DNA of 64,000 bases from assembly GCF_001685415.1 (NCBI RefSeq), contig NZ_CP014989.1:248001-312000 (forward strand). Reading direction: 5' to 3'. A program made the translations under genes and the position numbers. Of the stretch, positions 1-8,468 are shown in pieces (the first letter of the stretch is position 1; the number at the start of each line of letters is the position of its first letter). A model generated the notes under the pieces. The model did not search any database, had not been told where the DNA came from, and saw nothing but the letters and a program-made list of their open reading frames with translations. This DNA is from Serinicoccus hydrothermalis (lineage in GTDB: Bacteria > Actinomycetota > Actinomycetes > Actinomycetales > Dermatophilaceae).

Positions 1-623
1 ACGTCCTCCTCCTCGCCGGTGACCTCGACCCGGGCCACCTGGTCCCGGCCGAAGGCGTGCAGCAGCAGCTCCAGCGGGGTGCCGGTGATCACGACGCTGC
101 CCTGCCCCTGCCCCGGCCGGTGCAGCGCCGCCCTCCCGTGCGAGGGCGCGACCGCGACGACGCCGCAGGGCGCACTGCGGTAGAGCATCCTGCCCGCGGT
201 GCGGACGGTGCCCCACAGCTGGGAGGGCACCGGGTCGGGGAGCGGGGTCGGCTCCCACCCCGGCTGCGCCCGGACCAGGTCCTCGTGGTGGACCGCGAGC
301 TCGGCGACGTTGACCGCACGGTCCAGGGCCGGGATCCGGGTCGGCCACCAGGCCGGCGGACCGCTGCGCACCTGGTCCACCAGCTCGGCGAAGGGTCGGG
401 CGGCGATCTGCTCCTGCACCTTGTCGGTGTGCCGCTGCAGCGGCGGCACCGGCAGCCCGATGCCGGGCAGGGTGTCGGGCCGCGACTCGCGGGCCACGAG
501 GTGGGCCAGGAGGTCGCGCACGGTCCACGGGGGGCACAGGGTGGGCGCGTCCGGGCCGAGGTCGGTGGCGGTCGTCGCGACGAGGTCGCGCATCAGGTCG
601 GGGGAGTGCGGCATACCGCTCAT
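1..623 (-). CDS. TIGR03085-like metal-binding protein (maleylpyruvate isomerase/DinB-type fold), C-terminus cut off
   Basis: Read on the minus strand from ATG at 623-621 and open to the window edge, so the C-terminus is missing (207 complete codons seen). The N-terminus runs MSGMPHSPDLMRDLV, followed by the family pattern LCPPWTVRDLLAHLVARE and, further on, VNVAELAVHHEDLVRA. The two His-bearing helices resemble the metal site of mycothiol-dependent maleylpyruvate isomerase N-terminal (DinB-like) proteins of actinobacteria. These are cytosolic four-helix proteins; many are presumed mycothiol S-transferases, but the substrate of this one cannot be told from sequence. It is divergent from the ABC exporter at 712, with an 88-base gap. 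I see no strong ribosome binding site and no TAnnnT box ahead of the ATG, so the start is the least certain part. The family call is from motif recognition by eye. Confidence 0.75.
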   Translation of the reverse strand, partial: MSGMPHSPDLMRDLVATTATDLGPDAPTLCPPWTVRDLLAHLVARESRPDTLPGIGLPVPPLQRHTDKVQEQIAARPFAELVDQVRSGPPAWWPTRIPALDRAVNVAELAVHHEDLVRAQPGWEPTPLPDPVPSQLWGTVRTAGRMLYRSAPCGVVAVAPSHGRAALHRPGQGQGSVVITGTPLELLLHAFGRDQVARVEVTGEEED

Positions 624-711
624 CGAACCACGCCGGAAGTGTGTCGGTCGTGCGTGGGAGGATAGGACGAACCACCACCACCCGCCTCGTTCCACGGAGG
701 TCCCCTGCCCC

Positions 712-2553
712 ATGCCCTCGTCTGCCGCCACCGCACCGGTGCCCCGACCCGTCACCGACCGCGCGGTGCTGCGTCGTGGGCTCCGCGTCATCGGCGGCGG
801 GATGGCGGCCCAGCGCGGCCCGGTGGCGGTCGCGGTGGTCGGCTCGGTGCTCTGGGCCGGCGCCACCGTGGCGACGGCGTGGGCGATCGGCTGGCTCACG
901 GACGAGGTCGTCGAGCCCTCGGTCCAGGCCCGCCAGGTCGAGGCCGCCGGTCTCTGGACCATCTTCGGTGTGCTCGCCGGCGTGCTGCTCGTCAACGTCC
1001 TGGGCGTCATCCTGCGCCGCGTCTGGGCCACCGTGGCCGGCTTCAACCTGCAGGCGGACTACCGCCGCAGGGTGACGCGGCAGTACCTCCGGCTGCCGCT
1101 GTCCTGGCACCACGCCCATCCCTCGGGCCAGCTGCTCTCCCGGGCGCACGCCGACGTCGAGGCGACCTGGCAGGTCTTCAACCCGCTGCCCATGGCCATC
1201 GGCGTCATCTTCATGCTCGTCATCGCCGGCACCATGATGGTGCTCGTCGACCCGCTGCTGGCCGTCCTGGGGCTGCTCGTCTTCCCCGGCCTGTTCGCCG
1301 CCAACCTCGTCTTCCAGCGGGTGATGTCGCCCCGGATCACCCGCGCCCAGCAGCTGCGGGCCGAGGTCGCCGAGGTCGCGCACGAGTCCTTCGAGGCGGG
1401 CCTGGTCGTCAAGGCGATGGGCCGCGAGGACCAGGAGACCGAGCGCTTCCGGTCCAAGGCCTACGAGCTGCGGGACTCGCTCATCCTCGTCGGCCGGACC
1501 CGGGGCGTCTTCGAGCCGGTCATCGAGGCCATCCCCACGCTGGGGACGCTCGCGGTCCTGGGGGTGGGCACCTGGCAGGTGTCGCGGGGCGCCCTGGACG
1601 CCGCCGACGTGGTGCAGATGGCCTACCTCTTCTCCATCCTGGCCTTCCCGGTGCGGGCGCTGGGGTGGGTGCTCGCCGAGATCCCGCGCTCGGTGGTCGG
1701 GCACGACCGCGTGCAGCACGTGCTCCGCGCCGGTGGGGGTATGCCCTACGGCTCGGCCACGCTGCCGGCGCGTGAGCGGCCCGCCGAGTCCGTGCTGCGC
1801 GGCGTCACCTACGCCCACGCGGGGGAGGAGCGGCCGACGATCCGCGGGGTCACGCTGGAGGCGCCGCAGGGCAGCACGGTGGCCCTCGTCGGGCCCACCG
1901 GCTCGGGCAAGAGCACCCTCACCAACCTCGCGCTGCGCCTCGTGGACGCCGACGACGGGTCGGTGCGCCTCGACGGGGTCGAGGCGCGCGAGCTCGCCCA
2001 CGGCGAGCTCCCGGCGAGCGCCTCGCTCGTGGCGCAGCAGACCTTCATGTTCGACGACTCGGTGCGCGGCAACATCACCCTGGGTGAGGAGGCGGACGAC
2101 GCGAGCGTCTGGGAGTCGCTGCGCATCGCGCAGGCCGACGACTTCGTGCGCTCCCTGCCGCAGGGTCTGGACACGGTCATCGGCGAGCGCGGCGGGAGCC
2201 TGTCCGGCGGGCAGCGCCAGCGCATCGCCCTGGCCCGGGCCATCTGGCGCCACCCGCGCCTGCTCGTGCTCGACGACGCCACGAGCGCGGTCGACCCCTC
2301 GGTGGAGCAGGCCATCCTGGCCGGCCTCCGCGAGGCCCGCGGCGGCATGACGGTGCTCGTCGTCGCCTACCGGATGGCGACCATCCTGCTGGCCGACGAG
2401 GTGGTCTACCTCGAGCACGGCCGGGTCGTCGACCAGGGCTCGCACGCCGAGCTCCTCGGGCGCTGCCGCGGCTACGTCGACCTGGTGCAGGCCTACTCCC
2501 GGGAGGCCGCGGAGCGGGCCGCGCTCACCCGGCAGGAGGAGGTGGCACCATGA
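712..2553 (+). CDS. ABC exporter half-transporter, subunit with degenerate catalytic site (permease-ATPase fusion)
   Basis: A 613-residue half-transporter: an N-terminal type I exporter membrane domain (about residues 35-330, six hydrophobic segments) followed by a nucleotide-binding domain. Walker A GPTGSGKST starts at about residue 394 and the signature LSGGQ at 497. In Walker B, LLVLDDATSAVD, the catalytic Glu is Asp (residue 522), and the H-loop His is Tyr (VVAYRMAT, about 553). The partner encoded next (start overlapping as ATGA) has the complementary pattern, so the two should form a heterodimer with one degenerate and one working ATP site. This is the normal design of heterodimeric multidrug/lipid exporters; the substrate is unknown. 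The ATG at 712 follows a GGAGG at 696-700. An in-frame extension back to 199 is possible, but it would run antisense through the neighbouring gene and add low-complexity residues, so I reject it. Confidence 0.92.
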   Translation: MPSSAATAPVPRPVTDRAVLRRGLRVIGGGMAAQRGPVAVAVVGSVLWAGATVATAWAIGWLTDEVVEPSVQARQVEAAGLWTIFGVLAGVLLVNVLGVILRRVWATVAGFNLQADYRRRVTRQYLRLPLSWHHAHPSGQLLSRAHADVEATWQVFNPLPMAIGVIFMLVIAGTMMVLVDPLLAVLGLLVFPGLFAANLVFQRVMSPRITRAQQLRAEVAEVAHESFEAGLVVKAMGREDQETERFRSKAYELRDSLILVGRTRGVFEPVIEAIPTLGTLAVLGVGTWQVSRGALDAADVVQMAYLFSILAFPVRALGWVLAEIPRSVVGHDRVQHVLRAGGGMPYGSATLPARERPAESVLRGVTYAHAGEERPTIRGVTLEAPQGSTVALVGPTGSGKSTLTNLALRLVDADDGSVRLDGVEARELAHGELPASASLVAQQTFMFDDSVRGNITLGEEADDASVWESLRIAQADDFVRSLPQGLDTVIGERGGSLSGGQRQRIALARAIWRHPRLLVLDDATSAVDPSVEQAILAGLREARGGMTVLVVAYRMATILLADEVVYLEHGRVVDQGSHAELLGRCRGYVDLVQAYSREAAERAALTRQEEVAP

Positions 2554-4367
2554 GCGAGGAGCAGGAGCGCGGGCACGAGGGCCCGGTGTCCAGCCGCATC
2601 GCCGGGCGGTCCCAGCTCAGCACCGGCGCGACCCTGCGCCGGGGGCTGGAGCTCTCGCCCGAGCTGCGTGACGGGCTGCTGCTGACGCTGCTGCTGGCGG
2701 TGGTGGCGACCGTGGGGCGGGTGGTCATCCCGTTCGTCGTGCAGCAGACGACCGACAACGGCATCAACGCCGAGGGCGGGCCGGACGTCGGCTTCGTCGT
2801 GCGGGCCATCGCGCTCGCCGGGGGAGTGGTCGTCCTCACCTCGATCGCGCAGTACGCCGTCAACGTCCGGCTGTTCACCGCTGCCGAGTCGGGCCTCGCC
2901 ACGCTCCGGCTCAAGGCCTTCCGGCACATCCACGACCTGTCCGTGCTCACCCAGAGCACCGAGCGGCGCGGTGGGCTGGTCTCGCGGGTGACGAGCGACG
3001 TCGACACGATCTCGCAGTTCGTGCAGTTCGGCGGTCTCATGCTGCTCGTGAGCTCGGTGCAGATCGTGCTGGCCACGATCCTCATGCTCTTCTACAGCCC
3101 GATCCTGGCGGGCGTGGTCTACCTGTGCCTGGTGCCCCTGGCCCTCCTGGTGCGCCGGTTCCAGCCGGTCCTGGGCCGGGCCTACGGCACGGTGCGGGAG
3201 CGGGTCGGGGACCTCCTGGGCTCCATCGGCGAGTCGATCGTCGGCGCCACGACCATCCGCGCCTACGGCGTGGAGGAGCGGACCGCCGCCCGGATCGACG
3301 AGGCGGTCGAGGCGCACCGCGTCTCCGCCATCCGGGCGCAAGTGCGTTCGGTCATGGCCTTCGTCTCCGGCCAGGCCTTCGCCGGCATCACCATGGCGGT
3401 CGTCCTCGTCGTGGGCACGGTCCTCGCCGCGAACGGGCAGCTGACCCTCGGCAAGCTGCTGGCCTTCCCCTTCCTCGTCAACCTCTTCACCCAGCCGGTG
3501 CTCATGGCGACCGAGATCCTCAACGAGATGCAGAACGCCATCGCCGGCTGGCGCCGGGTCATCGGGGTCATCGACACGCCCGCGGACGTGTCCGACCCCG
3601 GCCCGGACGGGGTGGTGCTCGACCGCGGCCCCATCACCGTGGACTTCGAGGACGTGTCCTACGCCTACCCCGGCGGGGCCCGGGTCCTCGAGGACGTCGA
3701 CCTGCACATCGCCCCGCACACCCGGGTGGCGGTCGTGGGGCAGACCGGCTCGGGCAAGACGACCCTGGCCAAGCTGCTGACGCGCCTCATGGACCCGCTC
3801 GAGGGCGTGGTCCGGCTGGACGGGGTGGACCTGCGCGAGGTGTCCTTCGCCAGCCTGCGGCAGCGCGTCGTGCTCGTCCCGCAGGAGGGTTTCCTCTTCG
3901 ACGCCGACCTCGCCGACAACATCCGCGTCGGGCGCCCGGAGGCCTCGGACGACGACCTGCGGCTCGCGGTCACCGAGCTGGGGCTCGACGCCTGGGTCGA
4001 CTCCCTGCCGCACGGGCTGGGGACGCAGGTGGGCCAGCGCGGTGAGTCGCTGTCGGCGGGGGAGCGCCAGCTGGTCGCGATCGCGCGCGCCTACCTCGCC
4101 GACCCCGACCTGCTCGTGCTCGACGAGGCCACGAGCGCGGTGGACCCCGCCACCGAGGTCCGGGTGCAGCGCGCTCTGGAGGGGCTCACCACCGGTCGCA
4201 CCTCGGTCGCCATCGCGCACCGCCTCTCCACGGCGGAGGCCGCGGACGTCGTCGTGGTCGTGGACGCCGGCCGCATCGTCGAGCTCGGCCACCACCGCGA
4301 CCTCGTGGACGCGGGCGGTGTCTACACCCGGATGCACGCGTCCTGGGCCGCCCAGCAGGCGGTCTGA
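2550..4367 (+). CDS. ABC exporter half-transporter, catalytically competent subunit
   Basis: A 605-residue partner of the preceding gene, with a 4-base ATGA overlap implying coupled translation. It has a membrane domain with six hydrophobic segments, then Walker A GQTGSGKTT (about residue 397), Walker B LLVLDEATSAVD with the catalytic Glu kept (about 526), and an H-loop His in IAHRLST (about 557). The signature motif is LSAGE rather than LSGGQ (about 501). In the head-to-tail dimer this altered signature faces the first subunit's degenerate Walker B, while the first subunit's intact LSGGQ faces this subunit's intact Walker B. One ATP site should therefore hydrolyse and the other mainly bind. 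The gene is followed after two bases by the Trp-operon membrane protein, so it may be co-transcribed with the trp genes, although no functional link is known. Substrate unknown. Confidence 0.93.
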   Translation: MSEEQERGHEGPVSSRIAGRSQLSTGATLRRGLELSPELRDGLLLTLLLAVVATVGRVVIPFVVQQTTDNGINAEGGPDVGFVVRAIALAGGVVVLTSIAQYAVNVRLFTAAESGLATLRLKAFRHIHDLSVLTQSTERRGGLVSRVTSDVDTISQFVQFGGLMLLVSSVQIVLATILMLFYSPILAGVVYLCLVPLALLVRRFQPVLGRAYGTVRERVGDLLGSIGESIVGATTIRAYGVEERTAARIDEAVEAHRVSAIRAQVRSVMAFVSGQAFAGITMAVVLVVGTVLAANGQLTLGKLLAFPFLVNLFTQPVLMATEILNEMQNAIAGWRRVIGVIDTPADVSDPGPDGVVLDRGPITVDFEDVSYAYPGGARVLEDVDLHIAPHTRVAVVGQTGSGKTTLAKLLTRLMDPLEGVVRLDGVDLREVSFASLRQRVVLVPQEGFLFDADLADNIRVGRPEASDDDLRLAVTELGLDAWVDSLPHGLGTQVGQRGESLSAGERQLVAIARAYLADPDLLVLDEATSAVDPATEVRVQRALEGLTTGRTSVAIAHRLSTAEAADVVVVVDAGRIVELGHHRDLVDAGGVYTRMHASWAAQQAV

Positions 4368-4369
4368 GC

Positions 4370-4798
4370 ATGCGCCGGCTGCAGCGGCCCGTGCTGCCCG
4401 CCACCCTCCTGGCCCTCGGTCTGGCGCTGCTCGCCGCCGGGCAGCCGTGGTCCCGGCGCACCGTCGTCGACGCCGCCGGCGTCGCCTGGGAGGAGGTCCG
4501 CACCGGCCACGACCTCACCCCGGTGGTCACCGCCCTGCTGCTCGTCGCGGCGGCCGCCTCCCTCCTCGGCGTCCGGCTGGGCGGCGCCGCCGGCACGGCC
4601 GTGCGGCTCCTCACCGTCCTCGCCGCCGCCGGTGCGGCCCTGGCCACCGTCGGTGCGTCCCCGCCGGAGCCCACGGGCTGGTTCTGGCTCAGCGCGGTCG
4701 CGGCACTGGTCGCGACCTGCGGCGCGCTGGTGCTGGTTCCCACGGCGGGGGCTGGCAGAATGTCCGCCGAGGGTCCGGTCGGCCCCGTCACCCGCTGA
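4370..4798 (+). CDS. Trp-biosynthesis-associated integral membrane protein (TIGR02234 family)
   Basis: A 142-residue protein with about four hydrophobic segments: near residues 8-24, 50-70, 75-95 and 105-125. It begins MRRLQRPVLPATLLALGLAL and carries a conserved-looking QPW between the first two helices. Proteins of this size, topology and location, just upstream of trpC in actinobacteria, belong to the Trp_oprn_chp family. Their biochemical role is not established. The start lies two bases after the exporter stop (TGA gc ATG), so translation is probably coupled. In most relatives trpE sits upstream of this gene; here an ABC exporter does. I am confident of the family and have no evidence for a function. 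Confidence 0.85.
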   Translation: MRRLQRPVLPATLLALGLALLAAGQPWSRRTVVDAAGVAWEEVRTGHDLTPVVTALLLVAAAASLLGVRLGGAAGTAVRLLTVLAAAGAALATVGASPPEPTGWFWLSAVAALVATCGALVLVPTAGAGRMSAEGPVGPVTR

Positions 4799-4815
4799 GT
4801 CGAGGAGAACGCCAC

Positions 4816-5028
4816 ATGCACGAGGACAGCCACGGTCACAGCGTCGCCGCCTGGGTGGGCGTGGCGATCATGCTCGTCGGGAGCGTCGTCGGTGCCTGGG
4901 GCGTCGTCCTGTCCCCGGACTGGCTGCTCTACCTCGGTCTGGCCCTCGGTGTCGTCGGCGCGCTGGCGTGGTACCTCCTGGACCGGGCCGGCATGGGTGA
5001 GCCCGAGCACGACGCCGCCCACCGCTGA
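4816..5028 (+). CDS. HGxxPAAW family small membrane protein (DUF6704-like)
   Basis: A 70-residue protein starting at ATG 4816 behind GAGGAG (4803-4808). It begins [20 protein letters not shown]; the HGHSVAAW stretch matches the HGxxPAAW signature, with Val in place of Pro. Two transmembrane segments follow (about residues 12-32 and 38-56) with a short charged tail. The family is actinobacterial and typically found between the Trp-operon membrane protein and trpC, as here. Function unknown. The gene lies between a cotranscribed upstream gene (17-base gap) and trpC, which appears to have its own leaderless promoter. Confidence 0.88.
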   Translation: MHEDSHGHSVAAWVGVAIMLVGSVVGAWGVVLSPDWLLYLGLALGVVGALAWYLLDRAGMGEPEHDAAHR

Positions 5029-5065
5029 CCGCGCCCCCCGTGCCGCGGGACCGTCGGCGGCGTTC

Positions 5066-5071
5066 TACGCT
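5066..5071 (+). promoter_or_regulatory. Leaderless promoter -10 box of trpC
   Basis: TACGCT fits the TAnnnT -10 consensus and ends six bases before the GTG at 5078, so transcription would begin at or next to the start codon. No -35 hexamer is visible at 17-18 bases upstream. This suggests trpCBA can be expressed independently of the exporter and small membrane-protein genes. Confidence 0.6.
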
Positions 5072-5077
5072 GGGGGA

Positions 5078-5911
5078 GTGTCCACGGTGCTAGAGCAGAT
5101 CGTCGAAGGAGTCCGGGAGGATCTCGACCAGCGGCGCGCCGCAGTGCCCCTGCCGACGGTGCAGGAGCGTGCACGGGCCGCCGCCCCCTGCCGTGACGCC
5201 TTCGCCGCCCTCTCGCGCAAGGACCGTATCCACGTCATCGCCGAGGTCAAGCGCAGCAGCCCCTCCAAGGGGGCCCTGGCGGCCATCGCCGAGCCCGCGG
5301 GGCTGGCGGCGGACTACGCCGCGGGGGGCGCCACCGTCATCAGCGTGCTCACCGAGGGGCGACGCTTCGGCGGCTCCCTCGCCGACCTCGACGCCGTGCG
5401 TGCGCGGGTCGACGTCCCCGTGCTGCGCAAGGACTTCATCGTCGACCCCTACCAGCTCTGGGAGGCCCGCGCCCACGGCGCGGACCTCGTGCTCCTCATC
5501 GTGGCCGCCCTCGAGCAGGAGGTCCTGGTGAGCCTGCTGGAGCGCACCGAGTCGCTCGGGATGCACGCCCTCGTCGAGGTGCACGACGAGGAGGAGCTGG
5601 AACGCGCCCTCACAGCAGGCGCCCGCATCGTCGGGGTCAACAACCGTGACCTGCGGACCCTGGAGGTGGACCGCGACACGTTCGCGCGCCTCGCGCCCCG
5701 TGTCCCGGCCGACCGCGTCGCGGTCGCCGAGTCCGGCGTGCGCGGACCCCTGGACGTCATGAGCCTCGCCGAGGCCGGCGCCCAGGCCGTCCTCGTCGGG
5801 GAGGCGCTGGTCACCTCGGGCTCGCCGCAGGAGGCGGTGCGGGAGATGGTCGCCGTCGGGGCGCACCCGGCCCTGCACACCACGAGCGCACGGGCGGGGC
5901 AGTCCCGGTGA
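5078..5911 (+). CDS. trpC: Indole-3-glycerol phosphate synthase
   Basis: A 277-residue TIM-barrel enzyme that closes CdRP to indole-3-glycerol phosphate in Trp synthesis. Visible family motifs: [11 protein letters not shown] (about residues 55-65, catalytic Lys), [43 protein letters not shown] and VAESGV. I take GTG 5078 ([15 protein letters not shown]) because it matches the usual N-terminus and sits six bases after a TACGCT -10 box, i.e. a leaderless start. GTG 5087 is a weaker alternative with a G-rich stretch ahead of it. The stop overlaps trpB by four bases (GTGA). Genes for trpE, trpD and trpF are not in this window. Confidence 0.96.
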   Translation: MSTVLEQIVEGVREDLDQRRAAVPLPTVQERARAAAPCRDAFAALSRKDRIHVIAEVKRSSPSKGALAAIAEPAGLAADYAAGGATVISVLTEGRRFGGSLADLDAVRARVDVPVLRKDFIVDPYQLWEARAHGADLVLLIVAALEQEVLVSLLERTESLGMHALVEVHDEEELERALTAGARIVGVNNRDLRTLEVDRDTFARLAPRVPADRVAVAESGVRGPLDVMSLAEAGAQAVLVGEALVTSGSPQEAVREMVAVGAHPALHTTSARAGQSR

Positions 5912-7182
5912 CCGCGGCCCGCGGTCCCGCTGCGGACGCCGCGGCCGCGCCGGAGCGGTTCGGCGACTTCGGCGGACGCTATGTCCCCGAGGCCCTGGTC
6001 GCCGCGCTGGAGGAGCTGGACGAGGCACGCCTGGCGGCGATGGCCGACCCCGACTTCCGCACCGAGCTCGACCGCCTGCAGCGCGACTACACCGGCCGGC
6101 CCAGCGCCCTCACCGAGGTGCCGCGCTTCGCCGAGCACGCCGGGGGCCCCCGGGTCTTCCTCAAGCGCGAGGACCTCAACCACACGGGGTCGCACAAGAT
6201 CAACAACGTCCTGGGCCAGGCCCTGCTGGCGGTCCGGATGGGCAAGCGCCGGGTCATCGCGGAGACCGGCGCCGGCCAGCACGGCGTCGCCACCGCGACC
6301 GCCGCGGCGCTCATGGGGCTGGAGTGCACGGTCTACATGGGCCGGGTCGACACCGAGCGCCAGGCGCTCAACGTCGCCCGCATGCGGCTGCTCGGGGCCG
6401 AGGTCGTCGCCGTCCCCACCGGGAGCGCGACGCTCAAGGACGCCATCAACGAGGCGATGCGGGACTGGGTCACCAACGTCGACCACACGCACTACCTGCT
6501 CGGCACCGTCACCGGCCCGCACCCCTTCCCCACGATGGTCCGCGACTTCCACGCGGTCATCGGCGACGAGGCGCGCAAGCAGCTCGACGAGACCGTGGGC
6601 GGGCTCCCCGACGCGGTCTGCGCGTGCGTCGGCGGCGGGTCCAACGCCATGGGCATCTTCCACGCCTTCCGCGACGAGCCGTCGGTCGCGCTGTGGGGCT
6701 TCGAGGCCGGCGGCGAGGGCGTGGACAGCGGCCGCCACGCCGCCCGCTTCTCCGGCGGGGAGCCGGGGGTGCTGCACGGGGCCTCCACCTACGTCCTGCA
6801 GGACGAGGACGGCCAGACCCGCGAGACCCACTCGGTCTCCGCGGGCCTGGACTACCCGTCGGTGGGGCCGGAGCACGCCTTCCTCCACGACACCGGCCGC
6901 GCCCGCTACGCCCCGGTCACCGACCAGGAGGCGATGGACGCCTTCGCGCTGCTGTGCCGCACAGAGGGGATCATCCCCGCCATCGAGAGCGCCCACGCCC
7001 TGGCCGGTGTGCTGAAGATCGGGCCCGAGCTCGGCCCCGGCACCACGGTGCTCGTCAACCTCTCCGGCCGCGGCGACAAGGACGTCGACACCGCCGCGCG
7101 CTGGTTCGGTCTCGTGGACGAATCCGGTGAGGCCGAGGTCGACGCGCAGACCGGCACGGGGCAGCAGGAGGACGGGTCGTGA
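5908..7182 (+). CDS. trpB: Tryptophan synthase beta chain
   Basis: A 424-residue PLP enzyme that condenses indole and serine to tryptophan as part of the alpha2beta2 complex. It opens with the typical [13 protein letters not shown]. The PLP lysine lies in GSHKINN (about Lys97), the phosphate-binding loop is GGGSNAMG (from about residue 242), and [17 protein letters not shown] and [14 protein letters not shown] are also present. GTG 5908 overlaps the trpC stop and the gene's own stop overlaps trpA, so the three are translationally coupled. The length is slightly above the usual ~400 because of a short tail ([15 protein letters not shown]) that looks non-catalytic. Confidence 0.97.
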   Translation: MTAARGPAADAAAAPERFGDFGGRYVPEALVAALEELDEARLAAMADPDFRTELDRLQRDYTGRPSALTEVPRFAEHAGGPRVFLKREDLNHTGSHKINNVLGQALLAVRMGKRRVIAETGAGQHGVATATAAALMGLECTVYMGRVDTERQALNVARMRLLGAEVVAVPTGSATLKDAINEAMRDWVTNVDHTHYLLGTVTGPHPFPTMVRDFHAVIGDEARKQLDETVGGLPDAVCACVGGGSNAMGIFHAFRDEPSVALWGFEAGGEGVDSGRHAARFSGGEPGVLHGASTYVLQDEDGQTRETHSVSAGLDYPSVGPEHAFLHDTGRARYAPVTDQEAMDAFALLCRTEGIIPAIESAHALAGVLKIGPELGPGTTVLVNLSGRGDKDVDTAARWFGLVDESGEAEVDAQTGTGQQEDGS

Positions 7183-7964
7183 GCGACCTCGACGCCGTCT
7201 TCGCGCAGTGCCGTGAGGAGGGTCGGGCCGCCCTGGTCGGCTACCTCCCGGCGGGCTACCCCGACCTGGCCACGTCGCTCGCCGCCGTCCGGACGCTGGC
7301 CGAGCACGGCTGCGACGTCGTCGAGGTCGGCGTGCCCTACACCGACCCCCTCATGGACGGGCCCGTGGTCGAGCGCGCCGCGAGCACCGCCCTGCAGGCG
7401 GGCTTCCGGCTGCGCCACGTCTTCGAGGTGGTCGCCGCGGTGCGCGAGGCGGGCGCGGTGCCCGTCGTCATGACGTACTGGAACCCGGTGCTGCGCTACG
7501 GCGTCGACCGGTTCGCGGCCGACCTCGCCGCCGCCGGTGGGGCCGGCCTCATCACCCCGGACCTCATCCCCGACGAGGCGCAGGCCTGGCTGGCGGCGGC
7601 CCGGCAGCACGGTCTCTCCCCGGTCTTCCTCGTCGCTCCCAGCTCCACCGACGGGCGGCTGGGCATGACGACGCAGGCCTGCGGCGGTTTCGTCTACGTC
7701 GCCTCGACCATGGGGGTCACCGGCGTGCGCGACAGTGTCGGCGACGCCGCGCAGTCCCTCGTGGCGCGCACCCGCGAGGTCACCGACCTGCCGCTGTGCG
7801 TCGGTCTCGGCGTGAGCACCGGCCCCCAGGCCGCCGAGGTCGCCGGCTTCGCCGACGGGGTCATCGTCGGCTCGGCCCTGGTGCGCGCCCTCGGCGAGGA
7901 CCCGTCCCTCGACCGCCTGGCCGAGCTCACCGAGGAGCTGGCCGCAGGGGTGCGCGCGGGGTGA
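7179..7964 (+). CDS. trpA: Tryptophan synthase alpha chain
   Basis: A 261-residue TIM barrel that cleaves indole-3-glycerol phosphate and passes indole to TrpB. The catalytic pair falls exactly at Glu49 ([12 protein letters not shown]) and Asp60 (LMDGP). [26 protein letters not shown] and [13 protein letters not shown] complete the family pattern. GTG 7179 overlaps the trpB stop (GTGA), and its stop overlaps the next gene in the same way. In many actinobacteria lgt follows trpA; here a MauE-like membrane protein does. Confidence 0.97.
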   Translation: MSDLDAVFAQCREEGRAALVGYLPAGYPDLATSLAAVRTLAEHGCDVVEVGVPYTDPLMDGPVVERAASTALQAGFRLRHVFEVVAAVREAGAVPVVMTYWNPVLRYGVDRFAADLAAAGGAGLITPDLIPDEAQAWLAAARQHGLSPVFLVAPSSTDGRLGMTTQACGGFVYVASTMGVTGVRDSVGDAAQSLVARTREVTDLPLCVGLGVSTGPQAAEVAGFADGVIVGSALVRALGEDPSLDRLAELTEELAAGVRAG

Positions 7965-8467
7965 CGCAGGTGCAGGGACGTCGGCCGGCGACGCGGCGCG
8001 CGAGCCCGCGCGTCCTGGACGCCGTCGGGCTCCTCCTGCGCCTCGGTCTGGCTGGCGTGCTGGGGTATGCCGGCTGGACCAAGATCACCGACCTCACCGG
8101 CTCGGTCCAGAACGTCGTGGCCTACCAGCTGTTCCCCTACGAGCTGGCCCGGGCGATCGGCGTGCTGCTGCCGGTGGTGGAGCTCGCGCTGGCGGCCCTC
8201 CTGCTGGTGGGCCTGCTCACCCGGGTCTCCGCGCTCCTCGCCGCCCTGCTCATGGTGGCCTTCATCGCCGGGATCGCCTCGGCGTGGGCGCGCGGCCTCG
8301 CCATCGACTGCGGCTGCTTCGGCACGGGCGGCCCGGTCGCCCCCGAGGACACCCGCTATCTCGCCGAGATGGTCCGCGACACCGGCTTCCTGGCGATGGC
8401 CCTCTGGCTGGCCGTGCGCCCGCGCACCCTGGCCTCCCTCGACACCACCGTCCGGAAAGGCTCCTGA
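7961..8467 (+). CDS. MauE/DoxX family integral membrane protein (probable redox partner of the adjacent DsbA-like protein)
   Basis: A 168-residue protein starting at GTG 7961, overlapping the trpA stop by four bases. Four hydrophobic helices follow a basic N-terminus: VGLLLRLGLAGVLGYAGWTK, LARAIGVLLPVVELALAALL, SALLAALLMVAFIAGIASAW and a last one near MALWLAV. A CGCFG motif (IDCGCFGTGG) sits between helices 3 and 4, as in MauE-type proteins, which are linked to disulfide formation. The next gene, two bases... from its stop, encodes a membrane-anchored thioredoxin-fold protein with CPFC, so a membrane thiol oxidoreductase pair is the best guess. That pairing is inference; the family call rests on topology plus CGCFG. 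Confidence 0.82.
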   Translation: MTQVQGRRPATRRASPRVLDAVGLLLRLGLAGVLGYAGWTKITDLTGSVQNVVAYQLFPYELARAIGVLLPVVELALAALLLVGLLTRVSALLAALLMVAFIAGIASAWARGLAIDCGCFGTGGPVAPEDTRYLAEMVRDTGFLAMALWLAVRPRTLASLDTTVRKGS

Positions 8468-8468
8468 G

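Noticed and set aside
199-711. In-frame N-terminal extension of the first exporter subunit
   Set aside because: It overlaps the divergent gene on the other strand, lacks family similarity, and a GGAGG-spaced ATG exists at 712.
2493-4337. A 614-codon minus-strand open frame opposite the second exporter subunit
   Set aside because: Low-complexity His/Asp/Gly-rich product; the opposite strand has all ABC transporter motifs.
5029-5077. A trp leader peptide or attenuator before trpC
   Set aside because: The gap is 49 bases with no Trp-rich frame and no paired hairpins, and the promoter is leaderless.
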